Assembly: GCA_016802295.1 (NCBI GenBank)
Contig: JAESIW010000200.1
Location: 2,974,701-3,038,700, forward strand
Source: Brachionus rotundiformis
Lineage: Eukaryota > Rotifera > Eurotatoria > Ploima > Brachionidae
Reading direction: 5' to 3'
DNA: 64,000 nt
Shown here: positions 47,253 to 58,896 of the stretch, one piece after another
Position numbering within the stretch: the stretch's first letter is position 1
Layout: each line of letters starts with the position of its first letter
The notes under the pieces: model-generated
The model's database searches: none
The model's input: only the letters and a program-made list of their open reading frames with translations
Told to the model about the DNA's origin: nothing
Made by a program: the position numbers and the translations under genes

Positions 47253-50200
47253 TTAAATATTTGATATTAGCTCACATAGTTCATAGTACCAAAAAAATTC
47301 TTTATCAGGAAAAAGCTGAACAAACTTTTTGAACGATTCACGACTCGAATTTGGTTCCAAATCTTTATTTTGTTCTTCTTGAATTAAAACCTTTAAGAAA
47401 ATTTAAAATTTGATTTTTTAATTTTTTTTATATCAATACTTTTAGAGAAACAAAGTTTTTTTTAAAATCTTCTTGTCCCAAATTTTTTTCCAAAATAGCC
47501 CTGCGTTCCTCGATTGAACAATTAAAAAATACTGGCTTCTCATCTTCGAATTCCGTGTCACTTCCTTCACTCTCACCATCTATTTCAAAATTAAGACTTT
47601 TAATTTAAATTTTTTTTTTTAAATTACTTAAAGAGACTATTTCACAATCTTCATCATCATTTAATTCATTTAAATTTTTTTTGCTAATTTCAAGGCTATC
47701 TAAAGGTGTATCGACTCGTTTACGCTGTTTATTATTTTCATTTTTATCAATTATTATATCATCTTCATCTGACAAAAAGTTTTGCATCGATTGAATAACT
47801 TCAGTTAAATCATCAGATTCATCATAATTATCTTTATTTTTTGAATGTTTCTAAGACAAAAATAAAAATTAAGAGTTCAAATTTTGAAAACTTAATTTAA
47901 GGTACTTTATGATTTTTTTCCTCATCACTATCAATTAAAAAGCTTTCCATTGTTTCTCTTACTTCAATTAGATCACCAGAGTCTCCATTACTCGCCTTTT
48001 CTGATAGATCCGACTAAATTATAGACAAAATTTTTAAACTCTTCAAAACCTGTATCTTTAAATTTACCTCTGAATTTTTATCCATAATATCGATATTTAA
48101 ATCATCTAAACTATGGACTCTTAGCGTACCTTTAGTTGTTTCTATTTTACCTTTGGTAATCACAACTTCATCATCATCGTCATCATCATCAGTATTATTA
48201 TTAGCTTTGTTTGACAGATCTGGCACCGAACAGGTTCGCAACAACTTTAAAATTTAAAATAAACTATTAGATAAATTTACTATTTTATTTTACTTTAGCA
48301 TTTTTTGTATCAAATTTTCCTTGTGTCATTTCGAGCCAGATATTTTTGGTCATTTGTAATTTATTTGATTTCAAAGGAGAAATTTTGCTCAATGCTTCGT
48401 GCCATGATGCTTTAAATGAATCGTTTGTCAAATTTTTCATAAAATCCGGGGGTTCTTCATTTATTAATTGAGAATTGGTAAATGTTGATTTGCCACTTTT
48501 TGAATCAACCTGATCCCCAATTACATAAGTACCTCCTTTGGTTAAAACTGTTTGTTTGGTCTTTTCATTAACTGTTTTATCAAACATAACAGTTTTAGTT
48601 GTAAGAATTTTTGCTTCATCCAAGGCTTTTAAAACAGACATATGTGGCTGACCCCACTCTTTTCTGGGAGATCCAATCTTAATTGTGGGACTGGGGACAA
48701 CCGTATTTTCGATCAAAGGATAATCGTTTAGAGGTGTAAGATCAGTTTGCTCGGACCAGCATCTTCGATTCTCTATCGGTTTGTTTTCAAGCGGATCTTT
48801 TGGGACTTCTTTTGAGCTAATTTTAAGTTATAATTTTTAAAAATTTTTTAAATTTTCAAATCTAAAGTTATACATTTGCTTTCCCTTAACTCCAATATCG
48901 TTCAACAGTTCAGTAATTCCAATATCTGTTTCTTTTACATCGTTAGGCTGATTAATTTTCTTCTCCTTCTTTTTTAATAATAAATTAAAAAATTAAAGGA
49001 AAAAATTGTATAATTACTGTTGGCTTAAGAATAGAATTGATTGGTTTTTTAAATAATTCTCCATTCTAGAAAAAAAAATTTAGATTTTGGTTTATATTGT
49101 TTTGTATTGAAATTTTGAAACTCGAATAACCCCTTATTTTTCATTAAATTTAAAATTTTTTAAATATTTTAATTGTATTTCCTTCATTCACTTATTTATC
49201 TCGTCTCTATCTTTAGAAAGAATACTTTACCTTTTTTTTCAAATCAAAAAATAATTTAATGAGCTTTAAATAAATTTTAAAAGATTAGAAAATAAAAAGT
49301 TTTTATAAAATATTTGATTTGTACTTAGTTTAAAGTATTCTTAAAGAAAATTATTTTAATCTCTTGTTGATAGTGTTTTAGTAATTAAGGTTATTTGAAT
49401 TTTATGTAGTTCCCGAATTAAGTTAGTATGTCTCAATGTAAAAATAGACTTGTTAAATAATTAAATATATTTGATTAAAATTCTAATATAACATACTCTT
49501 AGTGGAGATGGGCGCTTCAGTGGAGCACCGACTCTTGGTTTTTCATTCACTACTTTTTGGTTAACTTTTGGATTAACGGCAACCAGGGCTTTTCTGTTTA
49601 GATAGCTTTTGTTATTTCGTATTTTGTCCAATTTATCTCTTAGTTGCTGCTCGTTTGATTTTTGCACAATTTGAGGTCTTGGTGTAATCGGATTGTTAAA
49701 AACTCGTTTACCTTTAGCACGATTTTTTTCATATTCTTCCTTATTTTTTTTAAACTCATCAAAACTTTTCTTTTCCTTGCTCACAATCTTTTTTGGTTCT
49801 ATTTTATTCTTTTGGTCAACTAAAGGTGCCTGATTTTTTATTTTATTGGCTAGTCTGTCATGTGCCTCTTCCAATTCTTGTCTTATTTTAGCATGTTCAT
49901 TTAACTGTTGCTCATACACTTTGTAATTATCTGATCCTCGATTATAGTTAACAAATGGATATTTATTCTTATTTTCAACCTTTTTTATTTTTTTTATTTT
50001 CTTTCAGAAAAATAATTTAATAAAGATAATATATACATCTTCTTTGTCATTTGACGGAAGTATATTTTGCCAACCAAGCTCTCTTTCGCGATTGATTCGT
50101 TCAACCCTTTGCTTTTCAATTAGATCTTTCTGCTTTTTACGCAATAATGCTTCTTCATATTCCTTTTTTTCTTGTCTCTGTTCCAAATAAGAGCCTTTTA

Positions 50201-51701
50201 TCTATTTATCGAATTTTAAATTAATCTAATAAGCTTTAATTATGCTTTTAACAAATACTATAGGTCTTTCAGCAGATGGTTGGCGCCTCTTTAAATCAAC
50301 GCTTTTTTTGTCCTGTGACTTTTGCACAGCTGAAGAGGGCCTTTTAAACAAAGGCTGGCCATAAATTTTTGCTGGATCATAAATTGGACGAGGATGAGGA
50401 TTCGCTAAAACATTTACAGATGGAACATTTGGAACAAGCCTTGGCTTTGCAGCAGCAGCGTTGTTTTGGACTTGAAGCTTTCTCTTAATATTCTCACCGT
50501 GAAGAACTGTGTGACTGAACTCATCTTCCATTTCCTTGGCAAAACATATAAATTCCATGTAAAATATCAAAAATTTAACTTTTACTTTATTATTTAGAAA
50601 TTTGGCACATCTTCGCATTATAAATGGCTTTCGTAAGATTCCATTCACGGACGGTCTTTCTCTTGGATTTTTCTTTAGCATCGAAGCTACCAAATTACGC
50701 AATTCATAGCTATATTTTGGATTTACTTGGTCATAAGTTCCTCTGATAATTTTACATATAAGCATTTTTAAATTATTTGCTTCAAACTTTAAAAATTATT
50801 TATTTTCAAATCTTAAAATTCAATTTTAATTATTAATTACGGGATGCTTCATATTGGTCATTTCAAATAGGATGCATCCCAAAGACCATACATCTGATTT
50901 ATTGTTATAAGACATGTGATTACATATTTCAGGACTCATGTAATATGGTGTACCAATGGCCGTTCTGGCGAACTCTGATGTGCTACATGTTAATTTATTA
51001 AAAATTCTACCAAATGGTTATTTCTTAGTTACTTATTTAACACTTTGGCCACACCAAAGTCTCCAAGTTTTATTACACCACTTTTTGTTAAGAAAATATT
51101 CTTCAATAAATGTTTTTTTAAAATAAAAATTTTTAATTTTTCAAACGATCAAAAACCTGTGACTTTAGGTCTCGGTGGAGAATTTTTCTATCATGGACGT
51201 GTTTGAGTGCAAGAGCTATTTGGACAAACCAATCTAAAATCTGGCAAAAAAGTTGTGAAAATAAAAAAATTGCCTATTTTGTCTTACTTGATCCTCATTG
51301 AGTGGATTTCCCTTCAGAGATTGGATTTTTTTATAAAGATCACCACCGTCACAGTAATCCATTACTATGCACAAGTTTCCATCCTCTAAAATTAAAGTGG
51401 TAAAATTATTTTTTAAGAGAGTCTTTTACCTTCAAATGAATCAACATAAGAAACTATGTTTGGGTGATTCATTTGAGCTAGGACCGAAACTTCTTTTTTA
51501 GCTTCTTCTCGTTCTTTAGTCGGCATCTTAAAAATTACAAGTAGATAAATTTATATAAAAAATTTAAGTAATTAATACCTTTGCCACATTAATTTTCTTT
51601 ACAACATAGTCTTTGTTGTCTTTTTTGCTTTTGACCAGCCAAGCTGATCCGAAGGCGCCTTCGCCAATTTGCTTCACTTTTACATAGTCTGACCATGTCA
51701 T
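47253..51701 (-). CDS. NEK1: NIMA-related kinase 1
   Basis: Ser/Thr kinase of cilia and the DNA-damage response. Eighteen exons on the minus strand: 51701-51579, 51526-51430, 51385-51288, 51240-51157, 51100-51033, 50982-50841, 50786-50586, 50534-50259, 50201-50037, 49979-49497, 49065-49018, 48968-48874, 48816-48294, 48244-48068, 48013-47906, 47850-47628, 47579-47440, 47390-47253; about 1062 aa. Kinase domain 1-260: IGEGAFGSAWLVK, VVKKINV (ATP Lys), HRDLKSQNIF, GDFGVAKV, GTPYYMSPEIC, RPSVNGIL. A charged coiled region follows (KQRVERINRERELGWQNIL as in NEK1). Tail motifs conserved with human NEK1: IKIGSPRKEWGQPHMSVLKA and LLRTCSVPDLSNKA. The orthologous tail makes NEK1 certain over other NEKs. 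Converges on the mucin-like gene, 90 nt between stops. Confidence 0.94.
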
Positions 51702-52600
51702 TTTAAATAATCATACTATTTTAGAAAAATATTTGACAAGATTGACGCTTTAATCTTAAAAAACAGAAAAAATATGACAAGTTTAAGTCACTTAGGCTTT
51801 TGAATTAGGTAATTCGTAATTTGAGTAGTTGTCCCAAATTCAACAAAAATAAAACTTTTTTTTCTAATTTCTAATTTTAAAAATACGTTTAAAGATAGTT
51901 CAAATTCAGATTCTAATTTAGTTTAAATTATTCACGCTAATAAAAATTAAATACAGAAATAATTTTCAATTACTGTCATTTGAATGTTAATTTCTAAATT
52001 CTCTATCGTCATAGAAACATATTAACTTGATAAAATTATTAATTCTTGTCCATTTTTTCAATAGACCATAAGTCTTTATAGAAATTTAATGTCTTTTTAA
52101 TTAGTTTATTTTTTCAATCAAAATCAACATATCCAAGTGTTATTCAAGTGCTTGTCTATCTTTGTCCAAAAAAATTATCTGGGAAAAAATCTACTCTAGT
52201 CTGAATTTATGTCTTCATAGTGTATAAAATGAATCGATTTGTTACGCTAAAAAATAAATGGAGATATTCACTAATCAGTTTTTTTTTTAAATAATATCTT
52301 AATGTATCAATCAAATGCAGTTCAGAGCAGAAAGGTCTATTAAAGAGGAAATAATATGGCATTATATCTTTTTAAATAGGATATCAAGTACATTCAATTT
52401 GATTGTTTTCAAAGCTGGATTGATTGGTTACTTATAGAACAGGAAGTGAATAAGTGCTATGCATCAATTAAAAATTAATTTATTAAGATTTTCTATTACC
52501 TTTTTTAATTTTCAATTCCCAATAAAGTTTTAATTTAAATAAGTGAATATTAAAATCAATTAATTTATTTGAAAAATTATTTTAAAATAAAGCTAAAAAA
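51702..52600. other. Intergenic upstream of NEK1
   Basis: About 900 nt of AT-rich sequence with the NEK1 promoter side at 51702. No gene, repeat or motif recognised. Confidence 0.55.
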
Positions 52601-53032
52601 TTAACCGCGGAATCGTTTCTTATCTCTATTTCCTTTTCTATTCATCTTTGATTTTTTCTTGTAGCCTTTTCTTACACCTTTTCGTAGATTTTTCGATCTT
52701 TTTTTTTGACCTTTTTTCTTCTTATTTGCACCTTTACGTTTAACATCTTTTTGGGTTTCTCTTTGTCTAAATCGTTTTCTACTATTTTGAATCCGATTAT
52801 TAAATTCTTGATTTTTAATTTTCTTGTAATTATTTGTTGAATTTTGAAGGGCTAGTTGTGGATCGCTTTTAATTATTTTAATTGGATTTATGTCATTTCT
52901 TGGTGACACGATTATTAATTTTTTATTTTTGCCTACATCTTTGTTTACACTCTCTTTTTCGTTTTTATCTGTTCTACCAAGTAACACCGATTGTAAAAAG
53001 ACGAAACAATAGAAAAAAAAATTTAAATTCAT
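52601..53032 (-). CDS. Secreted Lys/Arg-rich protein, unknown function
   Basis: 143 aa from the ATG at 53032, chosen because it opens a clean signal peptide (MNLNFFFYCFVFLQSVLLGR); an upstream in-frame ATG at 53113 would bury it. The mature part is strongly basic: KKKKGQKKRSKNLRKGVRKG and MNRKGNRDKKRFRG near the end. It has dibasic sites that could be processed by furin-like proteases, and no Cys in the mature part. I recognise no family. Possible roles are heparan-binding or matrix protein, peptide precursor, or antimicrobial polycation; all are guesses. Low-complexity composition means homology would be hard to detect. Confidence 0.6.
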   Translation of the reverse strand: MNLNFFFYCFVFLQSVLLGRTDKNEKESVNKDVGKNKKLIIVSPRNDINPIKIIKSDPQLALQNSTNNYKKIKNQEFNNRIQNSRKRFRQRETQKDVKRKGANKKKKGQKKRSKNLRKGVRKGYKKKSKMNRKGNRDKKRFRG

Positions 53033-53956
53033 CTTTATTTCTTGTTTTCCCGGAAGAAATACGAACGTTGTTGTAAAATTTTTGTCATTATTAAATTTTC
53101 TTTTCCAATTCAATTATAAAAATAATTTCTATCAAAAATCAAATTAGTGTTTAATTATTTTATCTGTTCACAATCTTAAATATTAAATTTCTATTCAAAA
53201 AATTAAACATACGAGTTAAGCTCGAGCACTTAATAATTTTCATAATTATATGTGAAAAAGATTTTGAAATTAAGATTTTCTTGTTTATTCTAAAATTTAT
53301 TAATTGTGCTCTTCATAATCATTAAAATGCCTTCTAAAATTTTATATATATTGTTAAAATTTACAATATGAATTTGAGCTTCATTTAAACTGATCCTGTT
53401 ATTTATTTCATTATTTTTATTCATTCCCAAAATTTTTCTTGTATATCACTTGTTCAATGAAAATTCAAATAGGAGAATAATTATTTGAAATTATATAAGA
53501 GAATGACTTAATTAAAAAACTCAAAAGATTTAATTGAAAGTTATGGGAATTAATGCAATATAAAAGTATTTACATTAAAACTTTAAATATTTATGTTACA
53601 TGTTATTTAGAATAAGAAAATTTTTCAAAAAAACTTATTTCATTATAATTTAACAAATTAAATTTCTTTATTAATAATAATGTAAATTTTATAATTTTAT
53701 CTTTAAGACAATTTTATTTAAAAATCTTTGAATAAAAAAGACTTTTTAAACATTAAAAATCTAAAATAAAATAATTTGATCCAAATAAATCTTGTGTTTG
53801 ATGAATGAAAAGTTAATACTGCAATGATGGAACTATTTATTTCAAATTATATTTTTACATAAAGATCATGTGACTTAATATTATATTTTAATATTTGCTT
53901 AAATATTAAAATTAGAATTCAATATCCTTGATATGAAAAGCACTATTTGAAATTAA
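53033..53956. other. Intergenic, divergent between basic protein gene and RECQL5
   Basis: About 920 nt of AT-rich sequence; nothing recognised. Confidence 0.55.
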
Positions 53957-56900
53957 ATGGCCTCTAAAGTATCCAAAACAAGTAAAAAAAAAAACAAAGA
54001 AGTTGATGACAATCAAGTGATACCATTAAATTAAATTTATATTAAAGCTTTAATTGGCTTTTTAAGACAAGATTGTCAAAATTTTTCAAATCAGACTCAG
54101 ATACAAAGATTACAAATAGTGTGAGTAATAAAAATATCGAAACTAATGAAAAATTAGTTGTGCAGCCAGATCCAAAACCCCTTACTCTGGAAGAAAAGAT
54201 TTATGAATCTTTAAAAAGATATTTTGGTCATACCAAATTTAAATCTGAAACACAAAAATCAGCTTGCTTTGAAATAGCTAAACGAAATGGTGACATTTAT
54301 GTGTCGATGCCGACAGGTGCCGGAAAGTCCTTATGTTTCCAACTACCAGCCATGGTTCACAAAGGAATTTCGATTGTTATTTCACCTTTAATTGCTTTGA
54401 TTTACGATCAGGTCGAACAGCTCAAAACAAAAGGAATTTTAGCCGAAAGTTTGAATTCAAAAATATCAGCAAAAGAGAAGAAGAAAATTTTAGCTGATCT
54501 AAATAGTGATAAACCAAAACTAAAATTATTGTATATAACTCCAGAACTGGCTGCCCAGGAATATTTCAGAGAAATATTGTTTAGCTTAAATAGAAAAAAA
54601 TTGCTCAACTACTTTGTGGTTGACGAAGCTCATTGGTAATTTTATAAACATATTCCAGAATAAATAATCAATTATTTTAGTGTTTCACAATGGGGACACG
54701 ATTTTAGGTAATTTATTTCCAAATTTAGATCGTGAATAAAATTTTGTGTTAATAGACCACAATATTTAGAACTTGGAAAGTTAAAAGAAAAACTAGTTGG
54801 TATTCCATGTATTGCTCTGACAGCTACTGCTACACCTAATGTAGTCTCAGACATTTACAAGTAAATTTTGCTAGTCATTAGTTGAGACATAAATTTTGTT
54901 TTCAAAGAAATTTGAGCCTACGCGAGCCGGTTAAAAAATTTAAGACAAGTGTATTTAGATCAAATTTATACTATGAAATAATATTTAGGGACTTTTTGAA
55001 TGAAGATCCATTTGAAAATTTGAAAAAATTCATAGATAAATCTCTTAATGAGTCAACAAATGGTACAGATGCGTCAAAAAATGTTGGAATTATTTACTGT
55101 AGAACCAGAGACTCGTGTACCCAAGTTGCCGGACGCTTGATAACAAAAAATATAAATGCCAAAGCCTATCATGCCGGGTTAAAAAATAGTGAGAGAGATG
55201 AGATTCAAAGCGAATGGATGGAAGGAAGAACAAAGGTTATAGTGGCTACAATTAGTTTTGGTATGGGAGTAGATAAATCTACGGTAAGATTTGTGGCACA
55301 TTGGAATATTCCTAAATCAATGGCTGCATATTATCAGGTATATTAAATGAAATTTATTTTTCATTTAAACTTACTGTAAAAGTTTTATAGGAAAGTGGCA
55401 GAGCTGGTAGAGACGGGCTACGCGCATATTGTAGGCTTTATTATTCTAGAGAAGATAGAGATTTGCTCACTTTTTTGGTCAAACAAGAACTTAAAGATAA
55501 AAAAGATAAAAAAGGAGTATGTTTTGTTTTAAAAAATTAAGATTTTAAAAGAAAATTATTTAAAGAATTTAAGGAAAATAATAATGATGGATTGTCAAAA
55601 GTGACAATGGAGGGATTCAATTTTTTGATTAATTTTTGTGAAGACTTTAAGTAAGTGTCTTAGTACGCTGATAGAAGTTGAATTTAATTTCAAGTAAAGA
55701 TGTCGCCATGCTGGAATATCCAAGTATTTTGGAGATGATTCTGTCCCAAAGTGTAACTTATCTTGTGACGTTTGCAAAGCACCAAATGAGACAAAAAAAA
55801 TGATAGATCAATACAAAGTAATCAATTATATTGAGATATAATATAAAATTTTTTAAGCATTAAATCAGCTAATTTTAAATTAAATTCTTAAAAATTAAAG
55901 AAAAATATTTGAAATATTCAAAAAAAAAATGAAACTAATAATTCTTCGAAATAATTTAACTTAGTCTCTTAAAATGCTTTTGATCAATGAAATAAAAATG
56001 AAATTAATAACTTTACTATAATATTATTATTTAAAAAATATTACAGCAATTTTATTTATCTAAAATTTATTTTCATAGAAAGGTATTTCAACTTCTTTCG
56101 GATCAAAGCCCCATTTCAATTATGGTCTCATACTCAATGACATGGATACGGAAGATTTATATGAAGGAGGTCGCTACAAGAGAAAGAGATTCGATGATGA
56201 TGACAGTGATGATGATGGTAAGAAATTCCACGATCCAGACGCTTATGACTCTAGTATGGCTAGAATGAGATCAAAGCTTATAAGGTCCGAGTTTGATAAG
56301 AGAAAAGTCTCTGACTCTACTCGATCAAACAGTAAAGAAATAACCGATGAAGAAAAATTAATTGCAAAAACCACATTGGTAAAAGATCCTTTCAATAATA
56401 AAATACAAAATTTGTCAATAAGATCAAGAGATAATTGGCTAAAAAAAATCCAGCAAACTTTAGAAGAAAATACCAAATATTCAGAATCTGATCTGAGTGT
56501 TAATGAAGTTAATGAGATCCTTACCGATATTGAATATGATATTTTCGAACGATCTAAAAATTTGATTATCTATCAAGCAAGTTCATTGAAAAAGATAAAC
56601 GAAATAAAAAAAGCTACTAAGGAAAAAAAGTCTTTTTTAAATGAATACAAAAGTTCCAAAATTGAGATGAAAGAAAAAGAAGTTAACAAGATTTCAGAGG
56701 AAAACAAGGAAGAAGAAAACTATGAAATTACTAGAGGAAATGGAAAATTTAAGCCTCCACGTTTCGAAAATTTACAGACAAACTTTACTAGTGCTTCGAA
56801 TCTTTTAAATGATAACAAAAATATAAAAATGGAGCAGATTGAGATAAAAGAAAAAGGAGAATTTACAATTGAACAAGTAGAAAACAAAAGTAATGATGAA

Positions 56901-57317
56901 TTGATGTATGGTACAAAACAAGAAGCAAATATTCAACCAGAAACAATTAAATCTGAATATATGATTGGTGATCTTGAAATTAAAGCCGAAAAGATTAAAA
57001 TTTCTTCACCGGCAGTTACCAGAACTATTTCAAAAAAAAATAAGGTCGGAATAAAAGAATCTGATGACAAAAAAAAATTGGATCTGAAGGACATTTCGGT
57101 TATTGTGGTAACTGAACTTACAATATTGTATAAAACTGGAAAGTTTCTAAATAAAGAAGTGTTTAAATCTCTGGCAAAAAAGTTATCTCATTTTTTGTTG
57201 GACAAAAAAATTGAGACTGAAGAAGGTGTTATGTTGGAAATTAAAAAATTGGTTGACTTTTTATCATCTCTCACAAAAATCAAAACTGAAAATGATTATC
57301 GAAATTATTTCATATAA
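53957..57317 (+). CDS. RECQL5: ATP-dependent DNA helicase Q5
   Basis: RecQ helicase that suppresses recombination and binds RNA polymerase II. Exons 53957-54016, 54067-54635, 54681-54707, 54756-54860, 54908-55337, 55391-55516, 55574-55650, 55700-55817, 56079-57317; 916 aa. Helicase motifs: GDIYVSMPTGAGKSLCFQLP (I), SPLIALIYDQ, VVDEAHW (II, DEAH box split before SQWGHDFR), ALTATATP (III), CRTRDSC, YHAGLKNSERDEIQSEWMEG, FGMGVDKSTVRFVAHWNIPK, QESGRAGRDG (VI). The RecQ zinc domain has CRHAGISKYFGDD and CNLSCDVC. Then the RECQL5-specific DLYEGGRYKRKRF and, at the C-terminus, an SRI-type Pol II-binding domain (VTELTILYKTGKFLNKEVFK and KKLSHFLLDKK). The conserved SRI end separates it from BLM, WRN and RECQL1. 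Confidence 0.96.
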
Positions 57318-57701
57318 TTCTTTGAATTTACAATAATCAATTTTAAACGCATTCCTTTTATAGAAATATTTAAATAAAAATAAATTTTGTTAAAGCTTTT
57401 TTAATCACATAACCTAATAAGTGATAAATCAAAAATTAACTAATGGGCAACAGTATTAATTCACAAGAATAAAAAGATTAAAAAAATTCATTTATATATT
57501 GTAGAAAAATATTCTCTAAAATTAATTAATTTATGATTTAAAAGTGTTTTGTTGTGTCACTTTATTTAGAAAATAATTTTTTTTAATTAAACAATAGAAA
57601 AAAAATTAAATTTGTAGGAAATATTCATATAATGTTTTGGACTTTAAAAGTTTAATCATAATAAATTTAACAATTAACAACAAACAACAAATGCAATTAA
57701 T
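57318..57701. other. Intergenic RECQL5 3' flank
   Basis: AT-rich convergent spacer; nothing recognised. Confidence 0.5.
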
Positions 57702-58061
57702 TTAATTATATTGGGATATAAAAAGTCTGGAAAAAGGAGTATAAAAAAACAAAGAATGAAAAAAAAAACAATAAAACAGAATAAGCATAAGAATTGCCGA
57801 TTTTGATATAAAATCATTATTTTGGATCCTCTCGCAGATATCATACGGAACATCGTAAATATTGTTGTATTCTCTTATCTGTGTCATTTTTGTGTATGGT
57901 AAACTATTTTGGATCCTCTCGCAGATATCATACGGAACATCGTAAATATTGTTGTATTCTCTTATCTGTGTCATTTTTGTGTATGGTAAACTATTTTGGA
58001 TCCTCTCGCAGATATCATACGGAACATCGTAAATATTGTTGTATTCTCTTATCTGTGTCAT
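57702..58061 (-). CDS. Tandem-repeat small protein with C-terminal hydrophobic segment, unknown
   Basis: From the ATG at 58061 the ORF gives 119 aa: three near-identical 29-residue units beginning MTQIREYNNIYDVPYDICER with IQNSLPYTK, then NDFISKSAILMLILFYCFFF and HSLFFYTPF. Each unit carries its own ATG, so the number of units used could vary. The unit is better in codon quality than the flanks (few AT-only codons), which argues for real coding sequence at least in the unit. The hydrophobic tail could be a tail anchor. The ORF stays open upstream to 58166, where it overlaps the small gene candidate. No homologue recognised. Confidence 0.45.
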   Translation of the reverse strand: MTQIREYNNIYDVPYDICERIQNSLPYTKMTQIREYNNIYDVPYDICERIQNSLPYTKMTQIREYNNIYDVPYDICERIQNNDFISKSAILMLILFYCFFFHSLFFYTPFSRLFISQYN

Positions 58062-58079
58062 TTTTGTATAGGGTTCTTT
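57819..58079 (-). repeat. 87-bp tandem repeat, 3 copies
   Basis: Units start (plus-strand coordinates) at 57819, 57906 and 57993 with ATTTTGGATCCTCTCGCAGA. They are essentially identical except at the ends of the last copy. 87 is a multiple of three. Confidence 0.95.
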
Positions 58080-58145
58080 TTTTTTCCTTTTAATTTTCGA
58101 TAAAAAAATTTGAATATTTTTTTTAATTTGATTCAATTTTTTAAA

Positions 58146-58436
58146 GGCTTGATTCTTTTTCCTCATTTTTATCTTCTTTTTGACGTTTTAATTTTTTTTA
58201 AATGAAAATTTACAAAAAAATTTTCCTTCTTAAGCTTATTAACAATCAAGATTTTTTTTGGTACTTTGATTTTTTTCGTTCTTATTTTCACTGTTTGAAA
58301 AAAACAGTGCGCTATAGAAATCAAAATCATTTTTCGCGTGGGCCAGAGTCTTTGATTGCTTCATTTTTTTTATTTCAAACTCTATAATACTATAAATAAA
58401 TTTTAGCTTTTTTAATTTTAAATTTAATTGATCCAT
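58146..58436 (-). CDS. Candidate small two-exon protein, Lys-rich, unknown
   Basis: Exon 1 starts at 58436 with MDQLNLKLKKLKFIYSIIEF and includes KQSKTLAHAKNDFDFYSALF and SNSENKNEKNQ. A GTACCA donor and the acceptor after CAAAAAG (about 58185) join it in frame to KDKNEEKESSL and a stop, about 68 aa in all. Composition continues smoothly across the junction, which supports the splice, but the donor is not a strong one. Without the splice the ORF is 65 aa and ends at 58239. Helical and charged; no family recognised. Confidence 0.4.
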
Positions 58437-58896
58437 TGTTTTAATAACTTTTTTAACATTTTATTTGATATTTTAATATAATTAATATTAATTTTTACTA
58501 TTAAAATTTTTACATACAATATTACATTTTATTTATTTTGACAAATAATATATTTTTTAAACTTTTATAACAATCTCTATCAATTTGATTATTTAGACTG
58601 AAAATTTTTTTTAGACTTTTAGTAGAGAGGCCGCATTTAAAACTTGTATGGCAACAAAAAATTATGTATTCTTCAAATTGTCATGGTAATATTTTGCAAA
58701 AAATAAAACAAAATTGATATTTTTTCTTTTATAATATTATAAAGCGTTTTTACCGCTCTTTTAATATTTTATACCACAATCCCTAATAAATAATCTAGTT
58801 TGGTTAGTTAATTTTATCTAATTAAAATTTCCAACTTTAAGAATTTATAATTCAAATTACAAATAAAAATCTAACAATATCGCAGATAATTTTAAA
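58437..58896. other. Intergenic, 5' of EFHC1
   Basis: AT-rich spacer between divergent genes; EFHC1 promoter region by position only. Confidence 0.5.

Noticed and set aside
53957..57317. RecQ helicase as BLM, WRN or RECQL1
   Set aside because: Motif wording, the DLYEGGRYKRKRF segment and the C-terminal SRI domain are specific to RECQL5; there is no HRDC or exonuclease domain.
57881..58093. Plus-strand Cys/Ser repeat ORF over the 87-bp array
   Set aside because: Shadow of the same repeat; no start context or flanking coding sequence.
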